Shown here: positions 7,646 to 18,208 of the stretch, piece after piece
Layout: every line of letters begins with the position of its first letter
How positions within the stretch are numbered: the first letter of the stretch is position 1
Assembly: GCA_035532835.1 (NCBI GenBank)
Contig: DATKQG010000098.1
Coordinates: 1-36,774 of the forward strand
Reading direction: 5' to 3'
Length of the DNA stretch: 36,774 nucleotides
DNA from: Candidatus Dormiibacterota bacterium
Lineage (GTDB): Bacteria > Vulcanimicrobiota > Vulcanimicrobiia > Vulcanimicrobiales > Vulcanimicrobiaceae
Made by a program: the position numbers and the translations under genes
The notes under the pieces: generated by a model
Told to the model about the DNA's origin: nothing
Seen by the model: the letters and a program-made list of their open reading frames with translations, nothing else
The model's database searches: none

Positions 7646-8800
7646 TTAACGATAGACGGCGTACGTGGCTGCGTCGACCGCGAAGGAGACCCGGTCGCGG
7701 CCGTGGCGTTTGCTGAAGTACATCGCTCCATCCGCCGCCTCGAGTAAGGCGTTCGACGAGCGGGCGTCGTGCGGAAAGGTCGCCACCCCGATGCTCGCCG
7801 TCACCCGGAGCGGTATGCCGAAATCGCGCTCGCGAATTGCAACGCAGAGGGCGTGGGCGCGCTCGATGGCGACCGTCTTCTGCGATTCTCGCACCAGTGC
7901 GCAAAATTCGTCCCCGCCGTTTCGGCCGGCGATATCCACGTCGACAAAGGTGTGGGCGCGGAGCACGTCCGCCATCCCTTGCAACACGACGTCACCCATC
8001 GCGTGCCCGAACTCGTCGTTGACCCGTTTGAAGTTGTCGGTATCGATGAACCAGAGGCTGGCGGAGATCCGCGTTGCTTGCGCGCCGGGCGCGAGCTCGG
8101 CATGCAAACGGTCGCGAAACGCGCGCGGGGTCAGCAATCCGGTAAGCGCATCGTACGTCGCATCCGCACGGTCGGCTTCACGTTCGCATGCCAGCGTGTA
8201 TGCCAAACCCGCATCGAGCATGATTCGCGCGACGCGTTCGTTCCGGGCGAGCGCCATATCGCTCGACGACGAAGCGTACAGAAGGCCGCGCAAGCCGTCT
8301 GCGTCGCAGAGCGGAATCGCCAGCGCTCGCCGATCGGTCGGCATGAACGGCCGTAACGAACCGGAGAGGACCGCGTGGTGACGGAGCGCGGCGGCGTGGG
8401 CGACGAGGTGATGCTGCGCGTCGCGCGCGACGCGTGCGGTTACAAAGTGTTCGGCTCGCACGCCGGATGCAAACGAACAGCGCAATTCGTTGCCGTCCGG
8501 CGTGAAGGCCACCAAGGCATCGACGGCCGGGTCGATCGCGCGCAAGGTGCGCTCGAGTTGCCGGAGTACCGCGTGGCTCGATTCCCGCGAGGATTCGACG
8601 CACGCGTGGAGGCTTGCGAGATCCTCCGATGCTTCGTCGCATGCGACGCGATGAAGGCGTGATTTGTCCCGCAAACGCGCGTGCGCTCGCCACGCGACCC
8701 ACGCAAGCGCGGCAAAGGGTACGATAAGCGAGAGGATCAATACGAGTAGCGGCATACCAGACGCATAGCGTAGTACCACGCTCCGCAATCGCGCGGACAC
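7646..8800 (-). CDS. Diguanylate cyclase: N-terminal TM, GAF-like sensor, GGDEF
   Basis: The protein has 384 residues. An N-terminal membrane helix (about 16-37, PLLVLILSLIVPFAALAWV) and a short basic/coiled segment lead into a GAF-like region (about 75-205). The GGDEF domain (about 215-375) has YDALTGLLTPRAFRDRL, FIDTDNFKRVND, an intact RNGGDEF active site, and SIGVATFP. The RxxD product-inhibition site normally just upstream of GGDEF reads VDVD, so feedback inhibition by c-di-GMP at that site is probably lost. The domain should make c-di-GMP from GTP. The GTG at 8800 leaves only 27 bp to the divergent decarboxylase start and has no visible Shine-Dalgarno; an ATG at 8755, just before the membrane helix, is an alternative. 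No EAL or other effector gene lies nearby. Confidence 0.9.
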   Translation of the reverse strand: MSARLRSVVLRYASGMPLLVLILSLIVPFAALAWVAWRAHARLRDKSRLHRVACDEASEDLASLHACVESSRESSHAVLRQLERTLRAIDPAVDALVAFTPDGNELRCSFASGVRAEHFVTARVARDAQHHLVAHAAALRHHAVLSGSLRPFMPTDRRALAIPLCDADGLRGLLYASSSSDMALARNERVARIMLDAGLAYTLACEREADRADATYDALTGLLTPRAFRDRLHAELAPGAQATRISASLWFIDTDNFKRVNDEFGHAMGDVVLQGMADVLRAHTFVDVDIAGRNGGDEFCALVRESQKTVAIERAHALCVAIRERDFGIPLRVTASIGVATFPHDARSSNALLEAADGAMYFSKRHGRDRVSFAVDAATYAVYR

Positions 8801-8827
8801 GAAGAATGGAGTTCACAGCAGGCTCTC

Positions 8828-10251
8828 GTGCTCGACCCGAAGGACTGGACGGCGTTCAGAGCGCTCTCGCACGCCGCCCTCGATGACGCCCTCGACTACC
8901 TCGAAGGCATTCGCGAGCGCCCCGCCTGGCAAGAGGTGCCCGCCGACGTGCGGGCGCGCCTCGCATCCGCCATGCCGCAGGAAGGCGCACCGCTCGAATC
9001 GATCTACCGCGAATTCGTACGCGACATTCTGCCCTATCATAGCGGCAATATCCATCCACGCTTCTTCGGGTGGGTTCAAGGGAGCGGCACGCCGACCGGC
9101 GTGATCGCCGAAATGCTCGCGGCGACGATGAACCCGAACGTCGGCGGACGCAATCACGGCGCCGTGTACGTCGAACGCGCCGTCATCGCTTGGTTCTTGC
9201 GTCTCTTCGGATTCCCCGAGGGAGCGAGCGGCGTGATGACCGTGGGCACGTCGGCTTCAAACGTGATCGCCATACTCGTCGCACGCACCCGCGCGCTCGG
9301 TATAGGCGTGCGGGAAAGCGGCCTCACCGACGAGCCCCGGCTCGTCGGCTACGCATCCTCCGCAACGCACGGATGCGTTCGGCGCGCCTTTGAAGTCGCC
9401 GGGCTCGGGAGCGCCGCGCTGCGCGTCCTGCCCACCGATTCGCAGCATCGGCTCGACCCCTCCGCGGTTGCGAGCGCGATCGCTCGAGATCGCGCGGAGG
9501 GTATGCAACCGTTCATGATCGTCGGCAATGCCGGCACGGTGGACGTGGGAGCGATCGATCCGCTCGTGGAGTTGGCCGATCTTGCCGAACGCGAAGGGCT
9601 CTGGTTCCACGTCGACGGCGCGTTCGGCGCGACCGCAATCTTGGCGCCGACGATCGCCCCACGCCTCGCCGGCATCGAACGCGCCGATTCCATCGCCTTC
9701 GATTTTCACAAGTGGCTCCAAGCTCCATACGACGCCGGGTGCCTGTTGGTACGCGATGGCGAGATCCACCGCGCGACGTTCGCTTCGTCGCCTTCCTACC
9801 TCACGCGCATGCCGCGGGGCCTCGCGAGCGGCCAGCCGTGGTTTACCGATTACACGCTCGATCTTTCGCGCGGATTTCGCGCGCTCAAGGTTTGGTTTAC
9901 CATCAAAGAGCACGGTGCCAACGGCCTCGGTGCCGCGATCGAACAGAACGTGCGCCAAGCCAAGCTCTTGGGTGGAATGATCGATGCGGACGAGCGCTTC
10001 GAGTTGCTCGCACCCGTGCAACTCAACATCGTCTGCTTTCGCTATCGCAAGCCGGGCCTGGACGAAGCGGCGCTCGACGCGCTCAACGACGACCTCGTGA
10101 TCGCGCTGCAAGAAAGCGGCATCGCCGTCACGTCGTCAACGACCATCGGGCACCGCCGGGCGATCCGCGTCTGCATCGTCAATCACCGCACGCAAGACGA
10201 AGATCTTACCATCCTTCTGGACGCACTGCGAACGCTCGCGAACGTCGCGAA

Positions 10252-10255
<4 letters not shown>
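8828..10255 (+). CDS. Group II PLP-dependent amino acid decarboxylase (aromatic type)
   Basis: The 475 residues match the pyridoxal-dependent decarboxylase family that includes aromatic-L-amino-acid and tyrosine decarboxylases. Motifs include HPRFFGWVQGSGTPTGVIAEML near the N-terminus, GVMTVGTSASNVIAI at the phosphate-binding region, and WFHVDGAFGA with the Asp that contacts the pyridine nitrogen. The Schiff-base lysine is in DFHKWLQAPYD at K295. The C-terminal domain (about 380-475) is complete. It would release CO2 from an L-amino acid to form an amine; the substrate cannot be read from sequence. The GTG start is supported by AGCAGG 5 nt upstream. Its stop codon overlaps that of glmU on the other strand (shared TTAG, 10252-10255). 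Confidence 0.92.
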
Positions 10256-11588
<1,333 letters not shown>

Positions 11589-11592
<4 letters not shown>

Positions 11593-13088
11593 GCGCTCTC
11601 CCCTTGCGATACCGCGTCGAGCAGTTTCTTCCACTCCGTCTGTTCTTTCGCACTCGGGACGCCGAGCACTTCGAGAGCGCTTCGCAAGCGCTCGCGCACC
11701 ATATCGCGCCCCAGCAAGTCCATCGCGTCGTAGAGCGGGATCGACGTCGGGCTGCCGGTGATCGCCACGTAAAACGGGCGCGCGACGTCGCGAAACTTGC
11801 GGCCTAACGCCTCGGCGACGCGCTTGAGCGCCCGCTCTATGCCGGCGATGCCCCAATCCGGCATGGCATCCAGTTCGAATAGTGCAAGCTGATAGGCCTG
11901 ACGCACCGCTTCGTCGTCCAGCTTGCCGCCGCGCAGATCGCCGGCTTCCAGCGGGAGGCGCCCGGCGAATAAAAACGCCAACAGAAGGCCCAGATCGCTG
12001 AGGCGCTCGATGCGCGGTTGCGCGAGTTGCGCGATCCGTTCGATGCGCTCCGGAGAAAAAGCCCAATCGCGAACGCGCGCGACGAACGCCGCGGGGTCGA
12101 GCCGCTCGCGAACGTATCGCCCGTTGAGCCAATCGAGCTTCTGCACGTCGAAAACCGGCCCGCCGAGCGGGACGTGATCGAGCGAAAAGCGTTCGACCAT
12201 CTGCTCGAGGCTCAGGATTTCATCTTGGCCGTCGTGCGCCGAATTGGCCAGCAATCCGAGAAAGTTTGCCAGCGCCTCGGGCAGATAACCCATGCTCTTG
12301 TAAAAAAGTATGCCGGTGGGATTTTTACGTTTGCTGAGCTTGCTCTTATCGGGATTGCGCAAGAGCGGCAGATGCATGATCGACGGCGGCTGCCAGCCGA
12401 AGTACGAGTACAGCAACAGATGTTTGGGTGCGCTCGAGACCCACTCTTCGCCGCGAATGACGTGCGTGATCTCCATGAGATGGTCGTCGACCACGTTGGC
12501 GAGGTGATACGTCGGCAGCCCGTCCGACTTCATCAACACTTGCATGTCGATGCTCTGCCATTCGATTTCGATCTTGCCGCGGCGCAAATCGTCAAACGTG
12601 CAGACGCCGGTTTCCGGCACCTTCAGACGCACGACGTAGGGCTCGCCGTTCGCCTCCCTGCGCGCCGTTTCGGCGGCGTCGTAGCTCAAGCAGAGGCCGT
12701 CGTAGCGAGGCGGCTTCCCGGCGGCGCGTTGTGCGACGCGCATCTCGTCCAGACGAACGGAGGTGCAGAAGCACTTGAACGCGTGCCCCGCTGCGAGCAG
12801 TTCGTCCACATGCTTCTGGTAGATGGCCGATCGCTCGCTCTGCCGATATGGGCCGTGCGGGCCGCCGACATCGGGGCCCTCGTCCCACTGCAGCCCGAGC
12901 CAATGCAGCGCGTCGAGAATCGCCCGCTCGCTCTGCGGCGTGCTGCGCACCTGGTCGGTATCCTCGATTCGCAGCAGAAATTCGCCGCCGTGATGTTTGG
13001 CGAAACAGTAATTGACCAGGCCGACGTAAGCCGTGCCCACATGCGGGTCGCCGGTCGGCGATGGCGCGATACGCGTGCGAACTTTCAA
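11589..13088 (-). CDS. gltX: Glutamyl-tRNA synthetase
   Basis: This class I synthetase charges tRNA-Glu in the cytoplasm. The 499 residues have the HIGH-equivalent PSPTGDPHVGTAY at the N-terminus, the KMSKS-equivalent KLSKRKNPTG, and the family signature RIEDTDQVRS. A Cys-containing insertion (CFCTSVR...YDGLCL) resembles the zinc-binding pearl domain found in some GluRS. The C-terminal anticodon-binding helical domain runs from about 330 on. It starts with TTG at 13088, with AAAGGG about 11 nt upstream. It is separated from the B12-subunit gene by a terminator-like hairpin, so gltX-glmU probably has its own promoter. Whether it is discriminating or non-discriminating (also charging tRNA-Gln) cannot be decided here. 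Confidence 0.97.
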
Positions 13089-13111
13089 GACGTAAACTAC
13101 CCTTTACTCAC

Positions 13112-13140
13112 AAAAAACGGGCCCCGGATTGTGCAGGGCC
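13112..13140 (-). terminator. Rho-independent terminator after the B12-subunit gene
   Basis: On the minus strand GGCCC (13140-13136) pairs with GGGCC (13124-13120) across an 11-nt loop, followed by CG and a run of six T (13117-13112). It lies 34 nt after the mutase small-subunit stop and 24 nt before the gltX start. It should separate the mutase operon from gltX-glmU. The stem is only 5 bp, so efficiency may be modest. Confidence 0.6.
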
Positions 13141-13173
13141 TCAAGCGGCGTGGCACGATGGATCGAACGAAAG

Positions 13174-13590
13174 CTAACCGACGAGTTCGCGCCGTTTTCC
13201 GCATTGGGATTCGACGAAGTCGACGATCTCCTGTAGTGGAGCGCCCGGGGTGAAGACCGCTTGCACGCCACGCTGCTTGAGCTCTGCCGCGTCTTCGGGC
13301 GGAATGGTTCCGCCGCCGAAAAAGACCACGTCCTCGGCGCCTTGTTCTTTCAACTGGTCGATGACCAACGGAAAGAGCGTCATGTGCGCGCCGGAGAGAA
13401 TCGAGAGCCCGATGCCGTCGGCGTCTTCTTGAATGGCGGTCTGCACGATTTGCTCGGGCGTCTGGAATAGGCCGGTGTAGATCACTTCCATCCCGGCGTC
13501 GCGTAACGCGCGAGCGATGACTTTGGCGCCGCGGTCGTGCCCGTCGAGGCCAGCCTTGGCGATGATGATACGCAGTGGTCGATCGGCCAT
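13174..13590 (-). CDS. Acyl-CoA mutase small subunit, cobalamin-binding (methylmalonyl-CoA mutase type)
   Basis: The 138 residues are a stand-alone B12-binding domain. The DxHxxG motif that supplies the lower-axial His to cobalt is D16-H18-G21 (AGLDGHDRGAKVIARAL), followed by TGLFQTPEQIV, SILSGAHM and VFFGGGTIPPED. This is the archaeal/actinobacterial split arrangement in which the catalytic barrel is a separate protein. It starts at ATG 13590, one base after the stop of a 48-codon ORF, and together with the large-subunit gene forms a tightly coupled minus-strand operon. Partner is the protein at 13738-15450; MeaB nearby should protect the holoenzyme. Confidence 0.94.
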   Translation of the reverse strand: MADRPLRIIIAKAGLDGHDRGAKVIARALRDAGMEVIYTGLFQTPEQIVQTAIQEDADGIGLSILSGAHMTLFPLVIDQLKEQGAEDVVFFGGGTIPPEDAAELKQRGVQAVFTPGAPLQEIVDFVESQCGKRRELVG

Positions 13591-13591
13591 A

Positions 13592-13738
13592 CTATCCCTT
13601 GCTATCGTTCGGCGATTGTGGCCCGAGCCTGCGGTCGCGCACGCGGCTCAGGCGCAACGCTTCCTCGAGCTTTTGCATGACTTGCGAAAGCGTCCGGCGC
13701 ATCCGGTGGGCCTCGAAGTCGCTAAGCGTCTGTGGCAT
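13592..13738 (-). CDS. 48-residue ORF between the two mutase subunit genes
   Basis: An ATG at 13738 overlaps the large-subunit stop by one base (TAATG), and the TAG at 13594-13592 is one base from the small-subunit ATG. The product is basic and probably helical ([20 protein letters not shown], then QKLEEALRLSRVRDRRL, ending in a polar tail). I do not recognise it. The exact start/stop coupling on both sides argues that it is translated and not a chance ORF. It could be a small assembly or linker protein replacing the interdomain linker of single-chain mutases, or simply a coupling peptide. Confidence 0.6.
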   Translation of the reverse strand: MPQTLSDFEAHRMRRTLSQVMQKLEEALRLSRVRDRRLGPQSPNDSKG

Positions 13739-15450
13739 TAAAACACCGACCGTTCCGTGTAGCGCCCGTACACTTGCACCATCGCTTCGGTAATTTCGCC
13801 CTCGGTGCAATACGCGTTGACGCAGTCGATCAAGTGCGGCATCAGGTTGTCCTTCGGATCGCGACACGCGCGTTGCAGGCGTTCCAGCGAAGATTGCACC
13901 GTGCCCGCATCGCGCTTCGCGCGGACGTCCTGCACCGAACGGGCCTGCGCGCGCTCGACTTCCTCGGTAATTTTGAGCAAGTCCATGTCGCCCGGCTTCT
14001 CGTCGCGTGCGAAGGCGTTGACGCCGACGATAACTCGATCCTTCGCCTCGATCGAACGCTGGTAGCGGTACGACGCCTCGGCGATTTCTTTCTGGAAGAA
14101 TCCGGCCTCGATCGCTTCGACGACGCCGCCGTACTCCTCGATCTGTGCGAAGTAGGCCTCGGCTTGGCGCTCCATCTCGTCGGTGAGCGCCTCGACGAAA
14201 TACGATCCGCCGAGCGGGTCGGCCACGTTGGTGACGTTGGTCTCGTAGGCCAACACCTGTTGCGTGCGCAGCGCGATCTCGACCGATTTTTCGGTCGGCA
14301 GCGCGAGCACTTCGTCCATCGAGTTGGTGTGAAGGGATTGCGTCCCACCCAGAACCGCCGCCATCGCTTCGTACGCTACGCGGACGATGTTGTTCTCGGG
14401 CTGCTGCGCGGTCGCGCTACAACCCGCCGTCTGCGTATGAAAGCGCAGTTGCCACGATTTTGGATTCTTGGCGCCGTATCGGTCGCGCATCCGTCGCGCG
14501 TAGATGCGGCGAGCGGCTCGAAACTTCGCGATCTCCTCGAAAAAGTCAATGTGCGAATTGAAGAAAAACGACAGCCGCGGAGCAAACGAATCGACATCCA
14601 TGCCCGCCGCCATGCACGCCTCGACATACGCGAACCCATCGGCGAGCGTAAAGGCCAGTTCTTGCGCCGCGGTCGAGCCCGCCTCGCGAATGTGATAGCC
14701 CGAGATCGAAATCGTATTCCACTTCGGCATCTGCGCGGTGCAGAATTGGATCATATCGACGATCACGCGCATGTGCGGACGCGGCGGGAAGATCCACTCT
14801 TTCTGCGCGATATACTCTTTGAGGATGTCGGCCTGAATCGTTCCGCCGAGTTGCGCCCGCGGGATGCCCTTCTTTTCGGCCGCCGCGATGTATTGCGCGA
14901 CGGCGATAGCCGCCGGGCCGTTGATCGTCATCGAGGTGGTGATCTTGCCCATGTCGATGCCGTCGAACAGCACCTCCATATCGGCGAGCGAATCGATGGC
15001 CACGCCGCAGCGGCCCACCTCGCCGCGCGATTGCGGCGCGTCCGAATCGTAGCCCATCAAGGTGGGCATATCGAACGCCACCGAGAGCCCCATCTGCCCC
15101 TGAGAGAGTAGGAAATGATATCGCTCGTTGGTCTGTTTAGCGTTTCCGAACCCCGCGAATTGGCGCATGGTCCAGAGGCGGTCGCGGTAGCCGTTGGCGT
15201 GGATGCCCCGCGTGTACGGGTACTGCCCCGGATAGGCGAGGTCTCGGGCCAAATCCAAGTGAGCCACGTCCTGCGGGCCATACACCGCCTTCAACGGCAC
15301 GTCGGAAATCGTGCGGTCGGTCGCCCCGGATCCGGGGCCAACGCGCGGCTTTCCAACGGAAGCGGAAACCTCCCAAGCCTGCTGCTGTGCCTCGAATTCG
15401 GGTGTAGTCGGTGCGCCAAGGCCGCTGGCGCGGTCGATTATCTTCGCCAC
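13738..15450 (-). CDS. Acyl-CoA mutase large subunit (methylmalonyl-CoA mutase family)
   Basis: 570 residues starting at GTG 15450, with AGAGGG 5 nt upstream. The TIM-barrel motifs are clear: [96 protein letters not shown] and [12 protein letters not shown]. There is no B12 domain in this chain. The enzyme rearranges the acyl-CoA carbon skeleton with adenosylcobalamin, classically methylmalonyl-CoA to succinyl-CoA. The loop that carries the substrate-contacting Tyr reads HANGYRDR, where typical methylmalonyl-CoA mutases have PTMYRGR; the Tyr is kept but its neighbours differ, so another acyl-CoA substrate is possible. It is divergent from the exported protein at 15550. Confidence 0.9.
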   Translation of the reverse strand: MAKIIDRASGLGAPTTPEFEAQQQAWEVSASVGKPRVGPGSGATDRTISDVPLKAVYGPQDVAHLDLARDLAYPGQYPYTRGIHANGYRDRLWTMRQFAGFGNAKQTNERYHFLLSQGQMGLSVAFDMPTLMGYDSDAPQSRGEVGRCGVAIDSLADMEVLFDGIDMGKITTSMTINGPAAIAVAQYIAAAEKKGIPRAQLGGTIQADILKEYIAQKEWIFPPRPHMRVIVDMIQFCTAQMPKWNTISISGYHIREAGSTAAQELAFTLADGFAYVEACMAAGMDVDSFAPRLSFFFNSHIDFFEEIAKFRAARRIYARRMRDRYGAKNPKSWQLRFHTQTAGCSATAQQPENNIVRVAYEAMAAVLGGTQSLHTNSMDEVLALPTEKSVEIALRTQQVLAYETNVTNVADPLGGSYFVEALTDEMERQAEAYFAQIEEYGGVVEAIEAGFFQKEIAEASYRYQRSIEAKDRVIVGVNAFARDEKPGDMDLLKITEEVERAQARSVQDVRAKRDAGTVQSSLERLQRACRDPKDNLMPHLIDCVNAYCTEGEITEAMVQVYGRYTERSVF

Positions 15451-15463
15451 GTGAACCCTCTTT

Positions 15464-15489
15464 GAATATGTCTGTTCGAACCGATATTC
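15464..15489. promoter_or_regulatory. Nested dyad upstream of the mutase operon (candidate operator)
   Basis: In the 99-bp divergent gap between the mutase large subunit and the exported-protein gene, GAATAT (15464-15469) and ATATTC (15484-15489) form an inverted repeat. Their centre nearly coincides with the perfect palindrome GTTCGAAC (15474-15481). Such nested symmetry is typical of dimeric repressor sites. It lies 14 nt upstream of the mutase GTG. No regulator gene is adjacent, so the binding protein is unknown. Confidence 0.35.
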
Positions 15490-15549
15490 TCCCAAAGCCC
15501 AGCACGCCCCGCAAGCGATTTGGTGGCAGCGCCGAACGGGGGCTCTCAT

Positions 15550-16122
15550 ATGCAAGCATTCCGCCCCCTGCTCCTCGCCCTTCTGGCAGCCCTTGCCGCG
15601 ACCGCCGGCGCCGGCGCAGCGCTGGGGACGTGGCACTTCACCACATCGTACGGCGAACTGACCGTCACCCGCATTCCCGAATACGCCCAAAGCGCGCCCC
15701 AGGTGCAAGCGTCGGGTGTGATCTTGCGCGCGGCGAGCCGCGCGATCCCCGGCAACCCCTCGCAATCGGCGGCCGATTCTTGGCAGATCGCCTACCGGAC
15801 GACGGTTAGCCGAAAGACCACCCCGAGGGCGATTCTCGCCCCGCTGGCCAACGAGGAAGTCGCGGCCCAAGTTTCGTCGCGGATGCGCATTTTGCAGTAC
15901 GGCACGACCGCCGTCTGCGGCAAGCCGGCATCATTCTATACGGTGAGCGCGGACGCGAGCCAGATCGGGGCACGGGTCTACAGCGTTCGCGTGATCGCGA
16001 TCTTCGATACGCAAGCCTGGGAGTCGACGCTCAACATGGTCGACCGCCCGATCTATCACCGGCCCGGCGCGCTGCCGAAGCTCCTCCGCATCGCCCAAAG
16101 CTTCTGCGTAAAACCGAAGTAG
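15550..16122 (+). CDS. Exported protein of unknown function
   Basis: 190 residues starting at ATG 15550, with a GGGGG stretch shortly upstream. The N-terminus is a signal peptide ([20 protein letters not shown], cleavage likely near residues 22-26). The mature part contains [18 protein letters not shown], then a mixed strand/helix domain. Two cysteines (in TAVCGKPAS and SFCVKP near the C-terminus) could form a disulfide in the periplasm. I do not recognise a family. It is convergent with meaB (3-nt gap) and divergent from the mutase operon, so it sits between mutase and its chaperone without an obvious link to them. Confidence 0.75.
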   Translation: MQAFRPLLLALLAALAATAGAGAALGTWHFTTSYGELTVTRIPEYAQSAPQVQASGVILRAASRAIPGNPSQSAADSWQIAYRTTVSRKTTPRAILAPLANEEVAAQVSSRMRILQYGTTAVCGKPASFYTVSADASQIGARVYSVRVIAIFDTQAWESTLNMVDRPIYHRPGALPKLLRIAQSFCVKPK

Positions 16123-16125
16123 CGC

Positions 16126-17154
16126 TTATAGACCTTTGACGGTGGCGCGGGCGCGGTTCGGCCGCGCGTGCTCGTAGCGTTCGTGCCCGTGCATACCGAA
16201 CTCGAGCAACACGCGTTCGGCGGCGGCGTAGGGATCGAGCCCGATGTCGGCGCGCCGCTCGAGTTCGCGATCGAGCTTGTGCTGCAGTTCCCCGAGTGCG
16301 AGCTGTTTAACTTGATGGATGAAGGCTTCGCGGCGTTTTTCTTCTATTTCGCCCGTTTCGTTTAGGTAGGCCACGTGCGCTGCAATCGCCGCCCACAGTT
16401 CGTCGATCCCCTCTCCCGATAACGCTTGCGTCATTACCAGTTCCGGAACCCAACCCGTGAAGTGCAACATCTCCATCATCGATCGGATCTCGCGTCGCAT
16501 CTGATTGGCCATCGGGTGATCGGCCTTGTTGACGACGAAGATGTCGGCGATCTCCATGATGCCGGCTTTGAGCACTTGCACCGAATCGCCGCTGCCCGGT
16601 TGGAGGGCGACGAGCGTCGTTTGCGCCAGCTCCGCGATCTCGATCTCGCTCTGCCCCACCCCGACCGTCTCGATCAACACGACGTCTATGCCGAAAGCAT
16701 CCATGAGCAACACGGCATCGGCCGTCGCTCCGGCCACGCCGCCCAAGTGCCCGCGGCTGGCCATCGAGCGAATGAACACGTCGGGATCGACGAAGTGCTC
16801 GGTAAGACGGATCCGGTCGCCGAGCAACGCTCCGTGCGAAAAGGGCGAGCTTGGGTCGACGGAGATCACGCCGACGGTCTTACCCACCGACCGCGCCTTG
16901 CGCACGATCGCCGCCGAAAGCGTGGACTTGCCCACACCGGGCGGGCCGGTGAGGCCGATCGTCATCGCGCGGCCGGCGCGCGCGTACACCTGGCGAATCA
17001 ACTCGGCTCCGCGGCCGGATTCCGCCCACGAAATCGCTCGTGCGAGCGCGCGCATCTTGCGCTCTTCAAACTCGCGCAACAGCGCGTCCAACCCAACCAA
17101 GCTCGACAAAGTAGCTCTTGGATTGCGGCCGTGACCGCAGCGCCCCTTCCGCAT
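16126..17154 (-). CDS. meaB: MeaB/ArgK family GTPase, mutase chaperone
   Basis: A 342-residue G3E-type GTPase. Walker A is GLTGPPGVGKST, followed by VISVDPSSPFSHGALLGDRIR, the switch region SMASRGHLGGVA, ETVGVGQSEIEI, and the base-recognition motif NKAD. The C-terminal dimerisation arm is present. Homologues load and protect adenosylcobalamin on methylmalonyl-CoA mutase, and the location about 700 bp from the mutase large subunit supports that role. The first 15-20 residues (from ATG 17154) are poorly conserved and lack a Shine-Dalgarno; a TTG about 18 codons in may be the real start. The old name ArgK (arginine kinase) is not supported by function. Confidence 0.94.
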   Translation of the reverse strand: MRKGRCGHGRNPRATLSSLVGLDALLREFEERKMRALARAISWAESGRGAELIRQVYARAGRAMTIGLTGPPGVGKSTLSAAIVRKARSVGKTVGVISVDPSSPFSHGALLGDRIRLTEHFVDPDVFIRSMASRGHLGGVAGATADAVLLMDAFGIDVVLIETVGVGQSEIEIAELAQTTLVALQPGSGDSVQVLKAGIMEIADIFVVNKADHPMANQMRREIRSMMEMLHFTGWVPELVMTQALSGEGIDELWAAIAAHVAYLNETGEIEEKRREAFIHQVKQLALGELQHKLDRELERRADIGLDPYAAAERVLLEFGMHGHERYEHARPNRARATVKGL

Positions 17155-17195
17155 CGAGCGAACGGGTTTAGGCCGGGAGTACGGAAGGTTGCAGC

Positions 17196-18161
17196 GTGCT
17201 CGCCTTCGCGTTCGCGCTGGCCATGGCGACCGGCGCGCTCCCCCATCCGGCCGCGGCCCGGGTCGATCTCATCGTGCGCAGCGTCATGCACGACCGCGGC
17301 ATCGAGGGGCTCTCCGTCGGCGTCGTCCTCGGCGACCGCAGCGCAGTTCGTGCGTACGGATATACCGACCGGTCGCACGCCGCACGCGTCCGTCCGCGCA
17401 CGCTCTTCGCCATCGGTTCCCTCTCGAAAGGCATGCTTGCGGCAGCGGCTCGCAGCCTGAACGCCGCCGGTCGCATCCGCATGGACATGCGCGTGGACGA
17501 GATCGATCCGTCCTATTCCGCCGCGAGCGACGTCACGTTAGCGATGCTGCTGGAGCAACGCAGCGGCATACCGGACTACGCGCAGATGCCCACGTTCGAT
17601 CGCTTTTCGCGCGAACCGCAAAGCCCCCGAGAACTCGTCGCGCGCGTTTCCGCCCTGCCGCTGCTTTTCCAGCCCGGCACGCAAACCGCATACAGCAACA
17701 CCAACTACCTTCTGGCCGGAATGGCGCTCCAGGAAGCCGTCGGATTACCACTCGCGGCAATCGAGCGCGAGGCGGTCTTCGGCCCGCTCGGGATGCACGC
17801 AACCCGCACGTGGCAGCCGTTCGTTTTCGAAGCCGGTCGCGCGTGGGGAAACGTCGCGCCCGGTTCGCCGACCCTCACGTTCGGTGCCGCCGATCTCGAG
17901 TCGAACGCGCCCGATCTCGATCTCTGGATGGGCGCGCTCTTAACGCACCGCTTCTCGACCGGAGCGATCGGTTTTTGGAACGGTACGCTTTTCGGCGACC
18001 GCGTGACCGCGCAGAGCGGATACGTCAACGGCTTTTCAGCATACATGTTGTTGCTGCCGCGCCGGCACGCCGGCGTCGTGCTGCTCTGCAACGCCGACCG
18101 CATCGACTTGGGGCCGCTCGCTCAAAGCGTCATGGCCGCGGCCTTGAATCTCCCCGACTAA
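17196..18161 (+). CDS. Secreted serine hydrolase, beta-lactamase class C / esterase fold
   Basis: 321 residues from GTG 17196, with GGAAGG just upstream. The signal peptide covers about residues 1-21 (AFAFALAMATGALPHPAAA). The penicillin-binding/beta-lactamase catalytic motifs are present: SxxK as S75-L-S-K78 in FAIGSLSKGM, and YxN as Y166-S-N168 in AYSNTNYLLAG. A third-strand motif reads QSGYVNGF where KTG or HxG is usual. Members include D-Ala-D-Ala carboxypeptidases, esterases and dipeptidases; nothing here identifies a true antibiotic-hydrolysing enzyme. It precedes the GH125 gene in the same orientation with a 47-nt gap, so both may be exported and co-transcribed. Confidence 0.85.
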   Translation: MLAFAFALAMATGALPHPAAARVDLIVRSVMHDRGIEGLSVGVVLGDRSAVRAYGYTDRSHAARVRPRTLFAIGSLSKGMLAAAARSLNAAGRIRMDMRVDEIDPSYSAASDVTLAMLLEQRSGIPDYAQMPTFDRFSREPQSPRELVARVSALPLLFQPGTQTAYSNTNYLLAGMALQEAVGLPLAAIEREAVFGPLGMHATRTWQPFVFEAGRAWGNVAPGSPTLTFGAADLESNAPDLDLWMGALLTHRFSTGAIGFWNGTLFGDRVTAQSGYVNGFSAYMLLLPRRHAGVVLLCNADRIDLGPLAQSVMAAALNLPD

Positions 18162-18208
18162 ATTCGTTTCAAAAGGGAACGCCCGCCGATGTGCGAGAGA
18201 ACCTCTCG

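Noticed and set aside
13089-13173. tRNA gene between gltX and the B12 subunit
   Set aside because: No cloverleaf with T-loop GTTCRA or anticodon stem is present; only the terminator hairpin.
13732-15111. 459-codon plus-strand frame opposite the mutase large subunit
   Set aside because: It is antisense to a clear mutase and has His/Arg/Asp-biased composition without any family motif.
16126-17154. Arginine kinase (ArgK) transport function
   Set aside because: The name is historical; G3E GTPase motifs and proximity to the mutase indicate MeaB.
17196-18161. Antibiotic-resistance beta-lactamase
   Set aside because: It has the shared SxxK/YxN motifs but the third motif is QSG and the context is glycan hydrolysis; esterase or peptidase is at least as likely.
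17189-18208. Single 815-codon frame spanning the beta-lactamase-fold gene and GH125
   Set aside because: The first third is an Arg-rich shadow of the serine hydrolase in another frame; GH125 has its own ATG and signal peptide at 18209.
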